Positions 9,082-20,676 are shown, numbered from the stretch's first letter. The stretch is DNA of 64,000 nucleotides from Escherichia coli (GCF_011881725.1 NZ_JAATUR010000003.1:1-64000); one strand, 5' to 3'. The notes: generated from the letters alone by a model not told the origin. Program-made: numbers and translations.

Positions 9082-11079
9082 ATGTCCCGAAAAGACCTTG
9101 CCAATGCGATTCGCGCGCTCAGTATGGATGCGGTGCAAAAAGCCAATTCTGGTCATCCCGGCGCGCCGATGGGCATGGCCGATATTGCCGAAGTGCTGTG
9201 GAACGATTTTCTTAAACATAACCCCACCGACCCGACCTGGTATGATCGCGACCGCTTTATTCTCTCCAACGGTCATGCCTCAATGCTGCTCTACAGTTTG
9301 CTGCATCTGACCGGTTACGACCTGCCGCTGGAAGAGCTGAAGAACTTCCGTCAGTTGCATTCAAAAACCCCTGGTCACCCGGAGATTGGCTATACGCCTG
9401 GTGTTGAAACCACCACAGGTCCACTTGGGCAAGGTTTGGCGAACGCGGTCGGGCTGGCGATAGCAGAACGTACGCTGGCAGCACAGTTTAATCAGCCAGA
9501 TCATGAGATTGTCGATCACTTCACCTATGTATTTATGGGCGACGGCTGTCTGATGGAAGGCATTTCTCACGAAGTCTGTTCGCTGGCAGGAACGCTGGGG
9601 CTGGGCAAGCTGATTGGCTTTTACGATCACAACGGTATTTCGATTGATGGTGAAACCGAAGGCTGGTTTACCGACGATACGGCAAAACGCTTTGAAGCCT
9701 ATCACTGGCATGTGATCCATGAAATAGACGGGCACGATCCGCAGGCGGTGAAAGAAGCGATTCTCGAAGCGCAAAGCGTGAAAGATAAGCCGTCGTTGAT
9801 TATCTGCCGTACGGTGATTGGCTTTGGTTCACCGAACAAAGCGGGTAAGGAAGAGGCGCACGGCGCACCGCTGGGAGAAGAAGAAGTGGCGCTGGCACGG
9901 CAAAAACTGGGCTGGCACCATCCGCCATTTGAGATCCCAAAAGAGATTTATCATGCCTGGGATGCTCGCGAAAAAGGCGAAAAAGCCCAGCAGAGCTGGA
10001 ATGAGAAGTTTGCCGCGTATAAAAAGGCCCATCCGCAACTGGCAGAAGAGTTTACCCGCCGAATGAGCGGTGGTTTGCCGAAGGACTGGGAGAAAACTAC
10101 CGAGAAATATATCCATGAGTTGCAGTCGAATCCGGCAAAAATCGCTACCCGTAAAGCGTCGCAAAATACGCTTAACGCTTACGGCCCCATGCTGCCGGAA
10201 CTGCTTGGCGGCTCTGCGGATTTGGCCCCAAGCAATCTCACCATCTGGAAAGGATCTGTGTCGCTGAAGGAAGATCCCGCAGGGAATTATATTCACTACG
10301 GGGTCCGTGAGTTTGGTATGACCGCTATTGCCAACGGTATTGCGCACCACGGGGGATTTGTACCGTATATCGCAACATTCCTGATGTTTGTTGAATACGC
10401 CCGAAACGCCGCACGTATGGCAGCACTGATGAAAGCGCGGCAGATTATGGTTTACACCCACGACTCGATTGGCCTGGGGGAAGATGGTCCGACGCACCAG
10501 GCGGTTGAGCAACTGGCCAGTCTGCGCCTGACGCCGAATTTCAGCACCTGGCGACCGTGCGATCAGGTGGAAGCAGCTGTGGGCTGGAAACTGGCGGTTG
10601 AGCGCCACAACGGACCGACGGCGCTGATCCTTTCAAGGCAGAATCTGGCGCAGGTGGAACGTACGCCAGATCAGATAAAAGAGATTGCCCGCGGTGGTTA
10701 TGTACTGAAAGACAGCGGCGGTAAGCCAGATATTATTTTGATTGCCACCGGTTCAGAGATGGAAATTACCCTGCAAGCGGCAGAGAAACTGGCTGGCGAA
10801 GGGCGTAATGTGCGGGTTGTGTCCCTGCCCTCGACCGATATTTTCGACGCCCAGGATGAGGAATATCGGGAATCGGTATTGCCATCTAACGTTGTGGCCC
10901 GCGTAGCGGTTGAAGCGGGTATCGCCGATTACTGGTACAAATATGTCGGCCTGAAAGGAGCGATTGTTGGGATGACGGGTTACGGGGAGTCTGCCCCGGC
11001 GGATAAACTGTTCCCGTTTTTTGGCTTTACCGCTGAAAATATTGTGGCACAAGCGCATAAGGTGCTGGGGGTTAAAAGC

Positions 11080-11085
<6 letters not shown>
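9082..11085 (+). CDS. tktB: TktB, transketolase 2
   Basis: This thiamine-diphosphate enzyme transfers two-carbon ketol units between pentose phosphates and aldoses. It has 667 residues from ATG 9082 ([16 protein letters not shown]), after a GGAG site. A further 12 codons upstream are open but overlap the talA end. The thiamine-binding GDGCLMEG motif is near residue 153, and the central pyrimidine-binding region includes [17 protein letters not shown]. It forms an operon with talA and is the stationary-phase counterpart of tktA. The stop codon lies inside a REP element. Confidence 0.97.
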
Positions 11086-11166
<81 letters not shown>

Positions 11167-11172
11167 TTATGT

Positions 11173-12216
11173 TTAACGGGTGATCCACAACGTGGGCCAG
11201 GCGTCTGGCCCATGCCAGTTATCGCAGGTCGGTTCAGCGGCATAACGCACCAGTCGAAAACGCTGACCGTCAAAACGCCAGCGCGCCTGAATACCACAAT
11301 CGCTTAATCCGCGTCCTTTCGCTAACGTCACCAGTTCACGCGTTTTTTCATCAAATGTCGCGTTCATCAGCTCCAGTTCATTCGTCTCCTGACCATTGTT
11401 GAACGGTAAACGTAACCGCACCGGACGCGAGGCCAGCGGTTTTTTACGCGACACTATCCACGCCAGATCAATGGTGTTATACGCGCCTGCTTCACAACTA
11501 ATCATCATTAACGCTTTATCATCGGTCAGCGCCGTAACGCTCACTTCGCGACGCAGCGGATCAAGTGAACAGTGCAGACCATTCATCCGCCAGTTACCGT
11601 AATCCAGCAAATCGTTACGTTCTTCACGAGAAAGCGGTGTCGGCGTCGGGTTCACCACGGCAACCTCTTTCAACGCAGGCGCTGGCGGCACGCTCAACGG
11701 CGGCTCATCCCCTTTCTTAATCCACGCGGTTTCACTGCCGACACGCTTTTGCTGGGCATCTATAAACAGCAACGCTGCTTTTAATCCGGCCAGAGAAATA
11801 GTCTGATTGCCGTCGCGTAAAGTGACGGCCTTCCCTTCCTGAATCATCTTTAAAAATGCGGTGATGGTCGCCGTATCATCGGTCACTAATAACCACGGCG
11901 AAATCCGCCATTTGTTCCCGTTTAACACCAGCGGCTCTCCATCTAACAGCAGTCGCGACGCTATTGCCTCTTCTGACGCATCCGGCGATTTCAATCCACC
12001 ACGCTCAATACGTAAAACGGCGTCGGTATGCGCCCCTGCACTGCGGCTAAGAGTCATCACCAGTCCATTATGATCGCCTGTGTTGCGCGCCACGCAGAAG
12101 TTTTGATTATTACAGGTGACTTGCCAGTCGGAAAACGCCCGTTGCGCTGGCGCTGCCCACGCCAAAGACGTCGGCAACAAAGCGAAAAAAAAGAGAAGAA
12201 AAATGCGATAGCGCAT
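11173..12216 (-). CDS. ypfG: YpfG, exported DUF1176 protein
   Basis: This is a 347-residue protein of the DUF1176 family with unknown function. A signal peptide occupies residues 1-21 (MRYRIFLLFFFALLPTSLAWA), so it is periplasmic. The start ATG at 12214-12216 gives the family N-terminus; eight extra open codons upstream are not supported. Cysteines recur (CNNQNFC near the N-terminus, others in the C-terminal half), consistent with disulphides. It is monocistronic and convergent with tktB across a BIME. Confidence 0.92.
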   Translation of the reverse strand: MRYRIFLLFFFALLPTSLAWAAPAQRAFSDWQVTCNNQNFCVARNTGDHNGLVMTLSRSAGAHTDAVLRIERGGLKSPDASEEAIASRLLLDGEPLVLNGNKWRISPWLLVTDDTATITAFLKMIQEGKAVTLRDGNQTISLAGLKAALLFIDAQQKRVGSETAWIKKGDEPPLSVPPAPALKEVAVVNPTPTPLSREERNDLLDYGNWRMNGLHCSLDPLRREVSVTALTDDKALMMISCEAGAYNTIDLAWIVSRKKPLASRPVRLRLPFNNGQETNELELMNATFDEKTRELVTLAKGRGLSDCGIQARWRFDGQRFRLVRYAAEPTCDNWHGPDAWPTLWITR

Positions 12217-12340
12217 GGACGGTACGACCCCAGAGTTCAAACAAACAGCACAAGTCGTATCTTCGTTGCGCAGGAAGCGCGGCTCAATCGGATTTATCGG
12301 ATTGAGCTAATTATAAACAGCGAAATATTATTGTTACTTT

Positions 12341-12916
12341 TCAGTCCATTAAATGTGACGCTTGCAAATAGTTAAGCAATAACACTGTCTTACCGTCTCG
12401 TATCTCACCGGTTTTGATCATCTCAAGTGCCTGGCTGAACGGCAGCTCGAGCACTTCAATATCTTCATCTTCGACGCCGCCACCTGCGTTAGCGCGCTGA
12501 TTGTCACTATATTCGGCGATAAAAAAGTGGATTAGCTCGGTCACGCCGCCAGGCGACATATACAGTTCAAATAATTTACGCACTTCGCCCACTTCATAAC
12601 CCGTCTCTTCAATCGCTTCTTTGCGAATGCACACCTCCGGTTCGTCGTTATCCAGCAGCCCGGCGCAGGTTTCAATCAACTGTCCGCTTTCATTGCCATT
12701 AACCCAGGTGGCGACACGAAACTGACGAATCAGAACTACGGTCTTTTTCTTCGCGTTGTACAGGAGGATCGTCGCGCCATTGCCGCGATCGTAAACTTCA
12801 CGTTTATGGCGGATAACTTCGCCATCTTTGCGGGTAAGATCGTAAGTAATATTGTGCAGGGTGAAATAGTTATCGGAGAGAATTTTGTCTTTAACGAGGG
12901 TGATTTGTTGCGTCAT
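12341..12916 (-). CDS. nudK: NudK, GDP-mannose pyrophosphatase (Nudix hydrolase)
   Basis: NudK hydrolyses GDP-mannose to mannose-1-phosphate and GMP. It has 191 residues. The Nudix box is visible as AGLLDNDEP...[12 protein letters not shown], slightly non-canonical in spacing. The start [13 protein letters not shown] follows an untranslated leader without unusual features. It lies between ypfG and aegA, all on the minus strand, with gaps over 60 bases, so probably separately transcribed. Confidence 0.95.
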   Translation of the reverse strand: MTQQITLVKDKILSDNYFTLHNITYDLTRKDGEVIRHKREVYDRGNGATILLYNAKKKTVVLIRQFRVATWVNGNESGQLIETCAGLLDNDEPEVCIRKEAIEETGYEVGEVRKLFELYMSPGGVTELIHFFIAEYSDNQRANAGGGVEDEDIEVLELPFSQALEMIKTGEIRDGKTVLLLNYLQASHLMD

Positions 12917-12983
12917 ACCGACTCCACAGCGCGAAATGAACGATTATCTTACGCTGTGAAGTCAGTTTTGTCTGCGTAGGCTA

Positions 12984-14963
12984 TCAGTGAGATTTGACTG
13001 ATTTTACCCCCAGCCAGTCAATAATCCCCTGCGCCGCATGACGTCCTTCTGCCATTGCGGTAACCACCAGATCCGCACCACGTACGGCATCGCCACCGGC
13101 GAAGATTTTCGGATTGGTTGTCTGGTAACGGTACTGGCTTTCAACGTCCGCCACGATGCGGCCCCACTTATCCACCGTTACACCGTGCGACTCCAGCCAC
13201 GGCATACCATGCGGATTAAAGCCAAATGCCATGATCACAGCATCTGCCGGCATCACAAATTCACTACCCTCAATCGGTACAGGTCGCCGACGCCCTTGTG
13301 CATCCGCTTCGCCAAGACGCGTGCGCAGGAAACGAACCCCGCAGACATGACCTTGTTTATTCAGCTCAAGCGCTACCGGTTGAACGTTAAATTCGAAGTT
13401 TGCCCCTTCTTCGCGTGCATTCTTCACCTCTTTTTTCGAGCCCGGCATGTTGGCTTCATCACGACGGTAGGCACAGGTGACGTTGCTCGCCCCGTGGCGC
13501 AGCGCAGTTCGGACACAGTCCATCGCGGTATCTCCACCGCCCAGTACTACCACATTCATCCCGGCAGTATTAATAAATGGCTCTTCCGGTAACTCTTCAA
13601 GTCCCATCACCTGTTTGGTGTTGGCAATGAGGAATGGCAGCGCGTCATAAACGCCCGGCGCCTCTTCATTGGGTAAGCCCGCTTTCATGGAACGGTAAGT
13701 ACCTACGCCAACAAAGACTGCGTCGTACTGTTCAAGCAGAGAATCCAGAGCGACATCTTTACCCACTTCACAATTGAGTTCGAAGTGGATCCCCATTGCG
13801 CTGAAGATTTCCCGACGGCGCGCCAGCAGGGACTTATCCAGTTTGAAAGAAGGAATGCCAAAGGTTAGCAAACCGCCGATTTCCGGATGGCGATCGTAGA
13901 CCGTTACGTCGACGCCATTGCGGGTCAGGACATCAGCACACGCAAGCCCTGCCGGACCCGCGCCGATAATCGCCACCCGCTTGTCGACTTTGGTGACATG
14001 GCTTAAGTCGGGACGCCAGCCTTTCGCCAACGCCTGATCTGAAATGTAGCGTTCAATATTGCCGATAGTCACTGCGCCATGCTCATCGCGAATAGTACAC
14101 GCACCTTCGCACAAGCGGTCTTGCGGGCAAACTCGCCCGGTAATTTCAGGCAGGGTATTAGTCTGGTGAGAAAGTTCGACGGCGGCGTCGATGTTTCCGG
14201 CTTTCACCAGTTCAATCCACTGCGGAATATGGTTATGTAGCGGGCAGGTCCACTCACAAACGCTATGCTCGCCGCATTTCAGGCAGCGCGAGGCTTCCCG
14301 TTGCGCCTGGTCGGCACGAAACGGCAGATAAATTTCATCAAATCCAGTTTTGCGTGCCTCAATCGCCAGTTTATCCGGCTCGCCGCGTGCAGGGGTTGCC
14401 TGCATTTGTTCGACTTTACTGATAACTGGCATTTCTTGTGCCGAGACGCTCGCATGCCACGGTTGATGTTCCTGCCGCGCGGTGCGTAGACGACGAGATT
14501 TCGCCATTCCGGTGAGTGCAGCATCAGTGACCAATTGCAGCGCGTCTGCCGGACAATTCTCGACACAGGCAGGACCGTTTTCTCGCCCTGCGCAAAGGTC
14601 ACATTTATGCGCCGTAGCTTTCACTTTTCCAGCGGCGACCGGTGTCAGGACGATTTGCATCGTACCAAATGGACAGGCTACAACGCAGGATTTACAGCCA
14701 ATACATTTTTGCTGATTGACCTGAATGCTGTCATCAACGTGGCTGATCGCGCCATTGGGGCAACTACGGGCGCAGGGTGCATCTTCACAATGGTGACAGG
14801 TCACTGCACTACGTTGCTGTTGATGTTTGATAACCGTAATTCGGGGGTGGAAATGGTGCTGACTCAACACATGTTGCTCATCATTATGAGCCATCACACA
14901 GGCCACTTCACAAGCATGGCACCCCAGACATTGCTGACTGTTGGCCATAATAAAACGATTCAT
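12984..14963 (-). CDS. aegA: AegA, iron-sulfur/FAD oxidoreductase
   Basis: A 659-residue fusion. The N-terminal ~170 residues hold four-cysteine ferredoxin-like clusters (CLGCHACEVAC, CHHCEDAPCARSC, CIGCKSCVVAC, CDLCAGRENGPAC). The rest resembles the glutamate synthase small subunit, with a CLKCGEHSVC...C motif near residue 235, a first dinucleotide-binding motif IIGAGPAGLACADVL, and a second VVLGGGDTAMDC. The name means anaerobically expressed gene; a role in anaerobic urate degradation has been proposed. It is divergent from narQ with a 205-base shared upstream region. Confidence 0.95.
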   Translation of the reverse strand: MNRFIMANSQQCLGCHACEVACVMAHNDEQHVLSQHHFHPRITVIKHQQQRSAVTCHHCEDAPCARSCPNGAISHVDDSIQVNQQKCIGCKSCVVACPFGTMQIVLTPVAAGKVKATAHKCDLCAGRENGPACVENCPADALQLVTDAALTGMAKSRRLRTARQEHQPWHASVSAQEMPVISKVEQMQATPARGEPDKLAIEARKTGFDEIYLPFRADQAQREASRCLKCGEHSVCEWTCPLHNHIPQWIELVKAGNIDAAVELSHQTNTLPEITGRVCPQDRLCEGACTIRDEHGAVTIGNIERYISDQALAKGWRPDLSHVTKVDKRVAIIGAGPAGLACADVLTRNGVDVTVYDRHPEIGGLLTFGIPSFKLDKSLLARRREIFSAMGIHFELNCEVGKDVALDSLLEQYDAVFVGVGTYRSMKAGLPNEEAPGVYDALPFLIANTKQVMGLEELPEEPFINTAGMNVVVLGGGDTAMDCVRTALRHGASNVTCAYRRDEANMPGSKKEVKNAREEGANFEFNVQPVALELNKQGHVCGVRFLRTRLGEADAQGRRRPVPIEGSEFVMPADAVIMAFGFNPHGMPWLESHGVTVDKWGRIVADVESQYRYQTTNPKIFAGGDAVRGADLVVTAMAEGRHAAQGIIDWLGVKSVKSH

Positions 14964-15168
14964 AACGACCTTCTTTTTTGGTTGTAAAAACCTTATTCTT
15001 TATATGAGTGTTGTTATTACCCGACTTACAGGGGAATCGGCAATGTTCATGTGCCCAGAATAAGTCACTATTTCGCAATAAACTGTGGCAGATCAAATAA
15101 TCCCATTGCTTATCAAATTGAGTTTCAGCGTTCTGGAACTTTAATTCTTTTATGTGGAGAAGACGCGT

Positions 15169-16869
15169 GTGATTGTCAAACGCCCCGTCTCGGCCAGTCT
15201 GGCCCGGGCCTTTTTTTACATTGTGCTGCTGTCGATTCTTTCCACAGGTATTGCTCTGCTCACTCTGGCGAGCAGTTTGCGTGATGCGGAAGCCATCAAT
15301 ATTGCCGGATCGCTGCGCATGCAGAGTTATCGTCTGGGCTACGATCTTCAAAGCGGAAGTCCACAGCTTAATGCACACCGCCAACTGTTCCAGCAGGCGC
15401 TACACTCACCAGTCTTAACCAATCTTAACGTCTGGTATGTACCAGAGGCGGTGAAAACCCGCTATGCGCATCTTCATGCCAACTGGCTGGAGATGAATAA
15501 CCGACTCATTCAGGGCGATTTGCCGTGGTATCAGGCCAATATCAATAATTATGTCAACCAGATAGACCTGTTCGTGCTGGCTTTACAGCACTACGCCGAA
15601 CGCAAAATGCTGCTGGTAGTGGCTATTTCGCTGGCTGGCGGTATTGGTATTTTCACGCTGGTCTTTTTTACTCTGCGCCGCATACGCCATCAGGTGGTTG
15701 CTCCGCTGAATCAACTGGTTACCGCCAGTCAGCGCATTGAACACGGGCAATTCGACTCGCCGCCGCTGGATACCAGCCTACCCAATGAACTGGGCTTGCT
15801 GGCAAAAACCTTTAACCAGATGTCGAGCGAACTCCATAAGTTGTACCGCTCGCTGGAAGCGTCAGTAGAAGAAAAAACTCGCGATCTCCACGAGGCCAAG
15901 CGGCGACTGGAAGTTCTTTATCAGTGTTCACAGGCGCTGAACACCAGCCAGATTGACGTGCATTGTTTCCGTCATATTTTGCAGATTGTTCGTGACAATG
16001 AAGCGGCTGAATATCTGGAGTTGAACGTCGGTGAAAACTGGCGGATTAGCGAAGGGAAGCCAAATCCAGAATTGCCGATGCAGATTTTGCCGGTCACCAT
16101 GCAAGAGACGGTTTACGGCGAACTGCACTGGCAAAATAGCAACCTGTCGGCCTCTGAACCGCTGCTTAACAGCGTTTCGTCGATGCTGGGCCGCGGTTTG
16201 TACTTTAACCAGGCGCAGAAGCATTTCCAGCAGTTGCTGTTGATGGAGGAACGCGCGACCATCGCTCGCGAATTGCACGACTCGCTGGCACAGGTGCTTT
16301 CTTATTTACGTATCCAGTTGACGTTACTGAAGCGTTCGATACCGGAAGATAACGCCACGGCACAAAGTATCATGGCCGATTTCTCCCAGGCACTGAATGA
16401 TGCTTATCGGCAGCTACGCGAGTTGTTAACCACTTTCCGCCTGACGCTACAACAGGCGGACCTCCCCTCTGCGCTGCGTGAAATGCTGGATACATTACAA
16501 AACCAAACCAGCGCCAAATTGACGCTCGACTGCCGTCTGCCAACCCTGGCGCTGGATGCGCAGATGCAGGTGCATTTGTTGCAAATTATTCGCGAAGCAG
16601 TGCTGAATGCGATGAAGCACGCCAGCGCCAGCGAAATTGCCGTTAGCTGCGTCACCGCGCCGGATGGCAATCACACAGTCTATATTCGCGACAACGGTAT
16701 TGGCATCGGTGAACCGAATGAACCCGAAGGCCATTATGGTCTGAACATCATGCGCGAGCGCGCGGAAAGACTGGGTGGGACGCTGACTTTTTCGCAACCT
16801 TCCGGCGGCGGCACGTTAGTGAGTATTAGCTTTCGCTCTGCGGAGGGTGAGGAAAGTCAGCTGATGTAA
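15169..16869 (+). CDS. narQ: NarQ, nitrate/nitrite sensor histidine kinase
   Basis: This inner-membrane kinase senses nitrate and nitrite and phosphorylates NarL and NarP. It has 566 residues starting at GTG 15169 (VIVKRPVSAS), seven bases after a GGAGA site. The first membrane helix is around residues 13-34, the nitrate-binding P-box is in NIAGSLRMQSYRLGYDL, and the second helix is around residues 146-168, followed by HAMP. The H-box RELHDSLAQ contains His370, and the C-terminal ATPase has DNGIGIG. It stands alone, divergent from aegA. Confidence 0.96.
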   Translation: MIVKRPVSASLARAFFYIVLLSILSTGIALLTLASSLRDAEAINIAGSLRMQSYRLGYDLQSGSPQLNAHRQLFQQALHSPVLTNLNVWYVPEAVKTRYAHLHANWLEMNNRLIQGDLPWYQANINNYVNQIDLFVLALQHYAERKMLLVVAISLAGGIGIFTLVFFTLRRIRHQVVAPLNQLVTASQRIEHGQFDSPPLDTSLPNELGLLAKTFNQMSSELHKLYRSLEASVEEKTRDLHEAKRRLEVLYQCSQALNTSQIDVHCFRHILQIVRDNEAAEYLELNVGENWRISEGKPNPELPMQILPVTMQETVYGELHWQNSNLSASEPLLNSVSSMLGRGLYFNQAQKHFQQLLLMEERATIARELHDSLAQVLSYLRIQLTLLKRSIPEDNATAQSIMADFSQALNDAYRQLRELLTTFRLTLQQADLPSALREMLDTLQNQTSAKLTLDCRLPTLALDAQMQVHLLQIIREAVLNAMKHASASEIAVSCVTAPDGNHTVYIRDNGIGIGEPNEPEGHYGLNIMRERAERLGGTLTFSQPSGGGTLVSISFRSAEGEESQLM

Positions 16870-16944
16870 TGCCTCTTGTTGACCAAAGAATACTGGCACT
16901 TAAGGTTCAGTATAAAAGGGCATGATAATTTACATTATCTCCTT

Positions 16945-16962
16945 TTTTTCTCCACGATTGGC
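16945..16962 (+). promoter_or_regulatory. BaeR-type box upstream of acrD
   Basis: The sequence TTTTTCTCCACGATTGGC matches the published BaeR consensus TTTTTCTCCATDATTGGC with one mismatch. It ends 71 bases before the acrD start codon. Activation of acrD by the BaeSR envelope-stress system is established, so this is very probably the operator. Confidence 0.75.
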
Positions 16963-17032
16963 TCGTACCTTGCCGCTACAGTGAAGCAAGGCATGCCTAC
17001 AACGATACGCAGAAACACGAGGTCCTCTTTTA

Positions 17033-20000
17033 ATGGCGAATTTCTTTATAGATCGCCCCATTTTTGCCTGGGTGCTGGCTATTCTGTTGTGTCTGACAGG
17101 AACCCTGGCCATTTTCTCATTGCCCGTTGAACAGTACCCAGATCTCGCGCCACCTAATGTGCGAGTGACCGCTAACTATCCTGGCGCGTCCGCCCAGACA
17201 CTGGAAAACACCGTGACCCAGGTTATCGAGCAGAATATGACCGGCCTCGATAACCTGATGTATATGTCATCACAAAGTAGCGGTACTGGACAGGCGTCAG
17301 TAACGCTCAGTTTTAAAGCAGGCACAGATCCGGACGAAGCAGTACAACAGGTGCAGAATCAGCTGCAGTCTGCCATGAGAAAGTTACCGCAGGCGGTACA
17401 AAATCAGGGCGTGACGGTACGTAAAACCGGCGATACCAACATTCTGACCATTGCCTTCGTCTCTACCGATGGTTCGATGGATAAACAGGATATTGCCGAT
17501 TACGTTGCCAGTAATATTCAGGATCCGCTAAGCCGCGTGAACGGTGTCGGGGATATCGATGCCTACGGTTCGCAGTATTCAATGCGTATCTGGCTGGACC
17601 CGGCGAAACTCAACAGCTTCCAGATGACGGCTAAAGATGTCACCGATGCCATTGAATCACAGAACGCGCAGATTGCGGTTGGGCAGCTTGGTGGTACACC
17701 TTCCGTGGATAAGCAGGCGCTCAACGCTACCATTAACGCCCAGTCACTGCTGCAAACACCAGAACAGTTCCGCGATATCACCTTGCGGGTAAATCAGGAC
17801 GGCTCAGAGGTAAGGCTGGGCGATGTTGCCACCGTCGAAATGGGGGCGGAGAAATACGATTATCTTAGCCGTTTCAACGGTAAGCCAGCCTCGGGGCTTG
17901 GGGTAAAACTGGCCTCCGGCGCGAACGAAATGGCGACAGCGGAGCTGGTGATCAACCGTCTGGATGAACTGGCTCAGTATTTCCCGCCTGGACTGGAGTA
18001 CAAGGTGGCGTATGAAACCACCTCGTTTGTTAAGGCCTCCATTGAAGACGTAGTGAAAACGTTGCTGGAAGCAATTGCGCTGGTTTTCCTCGTCATGTAT
18101 TTGTTCCTGCAAAATTTCCGCGCTACGCTGATTCCAACTATCGCCGTACCGGTAGTGTTGATGGGAACCTTCTCGGTGCTTTATGCCTTCGGCTATAGCG
18201 TCAACACCCTAACCATGTTCGCGATGGTGCTGGCGATCGGCCTGCTGGTGGATGACGCCATCGTGGTGGTGGAAAACGTCGAACGTATTATGAGTGAGGA
18301 AGGACTCACTCCTCGCGAAGCAACGCGTAAATCAATGGGGCAGATTCAGGGCGCACTGGTCGGGATTGCAATGGTGCTTTCTGCCGTATTTGTGCCAATG
18401 GCCTTCTTTGGCGGCACCACCGGGGCTATCTATCGACAGTTCTCTATAACCATTGTTGCGGCAATGGTGCTGTCGGTTCTGGTGGCGATGATCCTGACTC
18501 CGGCATTGTGCGCCACACTACTTAAGCCATTGAAAAAAGGTGAACATCACGGGCAGAAAGGCTTTTTTGCCTGGTTTAACCAGATGTTCAACCGTAACGC
18601 CGAACGCTACGAAAAAGGGGTGGCGAAAATTCTCCACCGCAGCCTGCGCTGGATTTTTATTTATATCCTGCTGCTTGGCGGTATGGTGTTCCTGTTTCTG
18701 CGTCTGCCGACATCGTTCCTGCCTCTGGAAGACCGTGGCATGTTTACCACTTCGGTACAGTTACCCAGCGGTTCAACCCAGCAACAGACCCTGAAAGTGG
18801 TGGAACAGATCGAGAAGTATTACTTCACCCATGAGAAAGACAACATCATGTCGGTGTTTGCCACTGTCGGCTCTGGCCCTGGGGGTAACGGGCAAAACGT
18901 GGCACGAATGTTTGTCCGCCTGAAAGACTGGAGCGAGCGCGATAGTAAAACAGGCACCTCGTTTGCCATTATCGAACGTGCAACAAAAGAATTTAATAAA
19001 ATCAAAGAAGCTCGTGTTATCGCCAGCAGCCCGCCAGCTATCAGCGGTCTTGGCAGTTCCGCTGGATTTGATATGGAGTTGCAGGACCACGCCGGGGCTG
19101 GTCACGATGCGCTGATGGCAGCGCGTAATCAACTGCTGGCGCTAGCGGCGGAAAACCCAGAACTTACCCGTGTGCGCCATAACGGTCTGGACGACAGCCC
19201 GCAATTGCAGATTGATATCGACCAGCGCAAAGCGCAGGCGCTGGGCGTTGCCATTGACGATATTAACGACACACTGCAAACCGCGTGGGGCTCAAGCTAT
19301 GTGAATGACTTTATGGATCGCGGTCGCGTGAAGAAAGTCTATGTGCAGGCTGCCGCGCCGTATCGCATGCTGCCAGATGACATCAACCTGTGGTATGTGC
19401 GTAACAAAGACGGCGGCATGGTGCCTTTCTCCGCCTTCGCAACCTCTCGCTGGGAGACAGGCTCGCCGCGTCTGGAACGCTATAACGGCTATTCTGCAGT
19501 AGAGATTGTCGGGGAAGCCGCACCGGGCGTCAGTACGGGTACCGCGATGGATATTATGGAATCGTTGGTGAAGCAGTTGCCAAATGGTTTTGGTCTGGAA
19601 TGGACGGCGATGTCGTACCAGGAACGACTTTCCGGTGCGCAAGCTCCGGCGCTGTATGCCATTTCGTTGCTGGTGGTATTCTTATGTCTGGCTGCTCTTT
19701 ATGAAAGTTGGTCAGTACCGTTCTCGGTAATGCTGGTTGTACCGTTGGGGGTTATCGGTGCGCTGCTGGCAACCTGGATGCGCGGACTGGAAAACGATGT
19801 TTACTTTCAAGTTGGCCTGCTAACCGTTATTGGTTTGTCGGCGAAAAACGCCATCCTGATTGTTGAGTTTGCCAACGAGATGAATCAAAAAGGCCACGAC
19901 CTGTTTGAAGCGACGCTCTACGCCTGCCGTCAACGTTTACGCCCGATTCTGATGACATCGCTGGCGTTTATCTTCGGCGTGCTGCCGATGGCGATCAGCA

Positions 20001-20146
20001 GTGGTGCCGGTTCCGGTGGTCAACACGCCGTCGGTACTGGCGTAATGGGCGGGATGATTTCTGCCACCATTCTGGCGATTTACTTCGTGCCGTTATTCTT
20101 TGTGCTGGTGCGTCGTCGCTTCCCACTGAAGCCCCGACCAGAATAA
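17033..20146 (+). CDS. acrD: AcrD, RND aminoglycoside efflux transporter
   Basis: AcrD is the inner-membrane proton-driven pump that works with AcrA and TolC to export aminoglycosides, bile salts and other hydrophilic compounds. It has 1037 residues starting [19 protein letters not shown], the standard RND first helix. The proton-relay residues are visible: Asp407-Asp408 in [12 protein letters not shown] and Lys938 in [13 protein letters not shown]. There is no linked membrane-fusion gene, as is normal for acrD. A strong terminator follows. Confidence 0.97.
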   Translation: MANFFIDRPIFAWVLAILLCLTGTLAIFSLPVEQYPDLAPPNVRVTANYPGASAQTLENTVTQVIEQNMTGLDNLMYMSSQSSGTGQASVTLSFKAGTDPDEAVQQVQNQLQSAMRKLPQAVQNQGVTVRKTGDTNILTIAFVSTDGSMDKQDIADYVASNIQDPLSRVNGVGDIDAYGSQYSMRIWLDPAKLNSFQMTAKDVTDAIESQNAQIAVGQLGGTPSVDKQALNATINAQSLLQTPEQFRDITLRVNQDGSEVRLGDVATVEMGAEKYDYLSRFNGKPASGLGVKLASGANEMATAELVINRLDELAQYFPPGLEYKVAYETTSFVKASIEDVVKTLLEAIALVFLVMYLFLQNFRATLIPTIAVPVVLMGTFSVLYAFGYSVNTLTMFAMVLAIGLLVDDAIVVVENVERIMSEEGLTPREATRKSMGQIQGALVGIAMVLSAVFVPMAFFGGTTGAIYRQFSITIVAAMVLSVLVAMILTPALCATLLKPLKKGEHHGQKGFFAWFNQMFNRNAERYEKGVAKILHRSLRWIFIYILLLGGMVFLFLRLPTSFLPLEDRGMFTTSVQLPSGSTQQQTLKVVEQIEKYYFTHEKDNIMSVFATVGSGPGGNGQNVARMFVRLKDWSERDSKTGTSFAIIERATKEFNKIKEARVIASSPPAISGLGSSAGFDMELQDHAGAGHDALMAARNQLLALAAENPELTRVRHNGLDDSPQLQIDIDQRKAQALGVAIDDINDTLQTAWGSSYVNDFMDRGRVKKVYVQAAAPYRMLPDDINLWYVRNKDGGMVPFSAFATSRWETGSPRLERYNGYSAVEIVGEAAPGVSTGTAMDIMESLVKQLPNGFGLEWTAMSYQERLSGAQAPALYAISLLVVFLCLAALYESWSVPFSVMLVVPLGVIGALLATWMRGLENDVYFQVGLLTVIGLSAKNAILIVEFANEMNQKGHDLFEATLYACRQRLRPILMTSLAFIFGVLPMAISSGAGSGGQHAVGTGVMGGMISATILAIYFVPLFFVLVRRRFPLKPRPE

Positions 20147-20152
20147 GCAATA

Positions 20153-20184
20153 AAAAAGGCGACATGCCTATGTGTCGCCTTTTT
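20153..20184 (+). terminator. acrD intrinsic terminator
   Basis: Twelve-base arms AAAAAGGCGACA/TGTCGCCTTTTT enclose an eight-base loop, with the T run forming the U tract. It starts seven bases after the acrD stop. Confidence 0.9.
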
Positions 20185-20196
20185 CAACTTCCTGAT

Positions 20197-20220
20197 AAAG
20201 AACCTGACGTCAGGTTCTTT
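20197..20220 (-). terminator. Palindrome downstream of ypfM
   Basis: A perfect 24-base palindrome with 12-base arms (AAAGAACCTGAC) lies 18 bases after the ypfM stop on the minus strand. The U run is short (TTCTTT), so it is a weak or symmetrical terminator between the convergent acrD and ypfM transcripts. Confidence 0.55.
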
Positions 20221-20238
20221 CATTTCCTGTTGTGGAAA

Positions 20239-20298
20239 TTACTTACGAAGCATAACTTCGATAAAGTCTTTCCAGTTCCCCAGTTCACGTTCAATCAT
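20239..20298 (-). CDS. ypfM: YpfM, 19-residue small protein
   Basis: The reading frame encodes MIERELGNWKDFIEVMLRK and a stop. An AGAGAGG ribosome binding site precedes the ATG (20296-20298) at good spacing. It matches the experimentally detected E. coli small protein YpfM as I recall it. No transmembrane helix is expected; the peptide is charged and probably forms one amphipathic helix. Function is unknown. It is antisense to any read-through from acrD and is flanked by its own palindromic terminator. Confidence 0.88.
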   Translation of the reverse strand: MIERELGNWKDFIEVMLRK

Positions 20299-20676
20299 AA
20301 CAACCTCTCTTATAATTATGGGTATTCTACGGAAACAATATACCGTGGTGAAGCTAATTTATTCGATTGCTGTGATTACTACCTCCGGGGTAAAGCCTAC
20401 GTAAATACTATGGCCCTGTGACAGGGATTTTTATGTGATGAACTGCAACATTTCGACATATTCATACGGATTCTAATACTGAATTAATTCTGTTTAAAAT
20501 ACAGAAGCATACCAAGAAGAACATTCTTAATAATTGCATTAAAATTGTTCACAACTATTTAATAATTGTTAAGTTAAATACCTTAATGATGTTATATTCC
20601 CTGATAATCATTGTCGGAAAATATTTATTGATCGTTGAATGATTAGTTATTCTTAATAATTGCAAAAGGATTCATT
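20299..20676. other. 378-base AT-rich gap upstream of ypfM and yffB
   Basis: I see no convincing gene. The gap should hold the divergent promoters of ypfM and yffB. It contains a 16-base exact direct repeat (20523-20538 and 20649-20664), the second copy ending at the yffB ribosome binding site AAAGGA. The right 180 bases are very A+T-rich, as for an H-NS- or IHF-bound promoter region. Confidence 0.5.

Noticed and set aside
14964..15168. Possible FNR site between aegA and narQ
   Set aside because: A TTGAT half-site is present on the minus strand but the second half (AATGG for ATCAA) does not match.
20164..20421. 85-codon plus-strand frame after acrD
   Set aside because: It begins inside the acrD terminator and is antisense to ypfM, which has a clear ribosome site.
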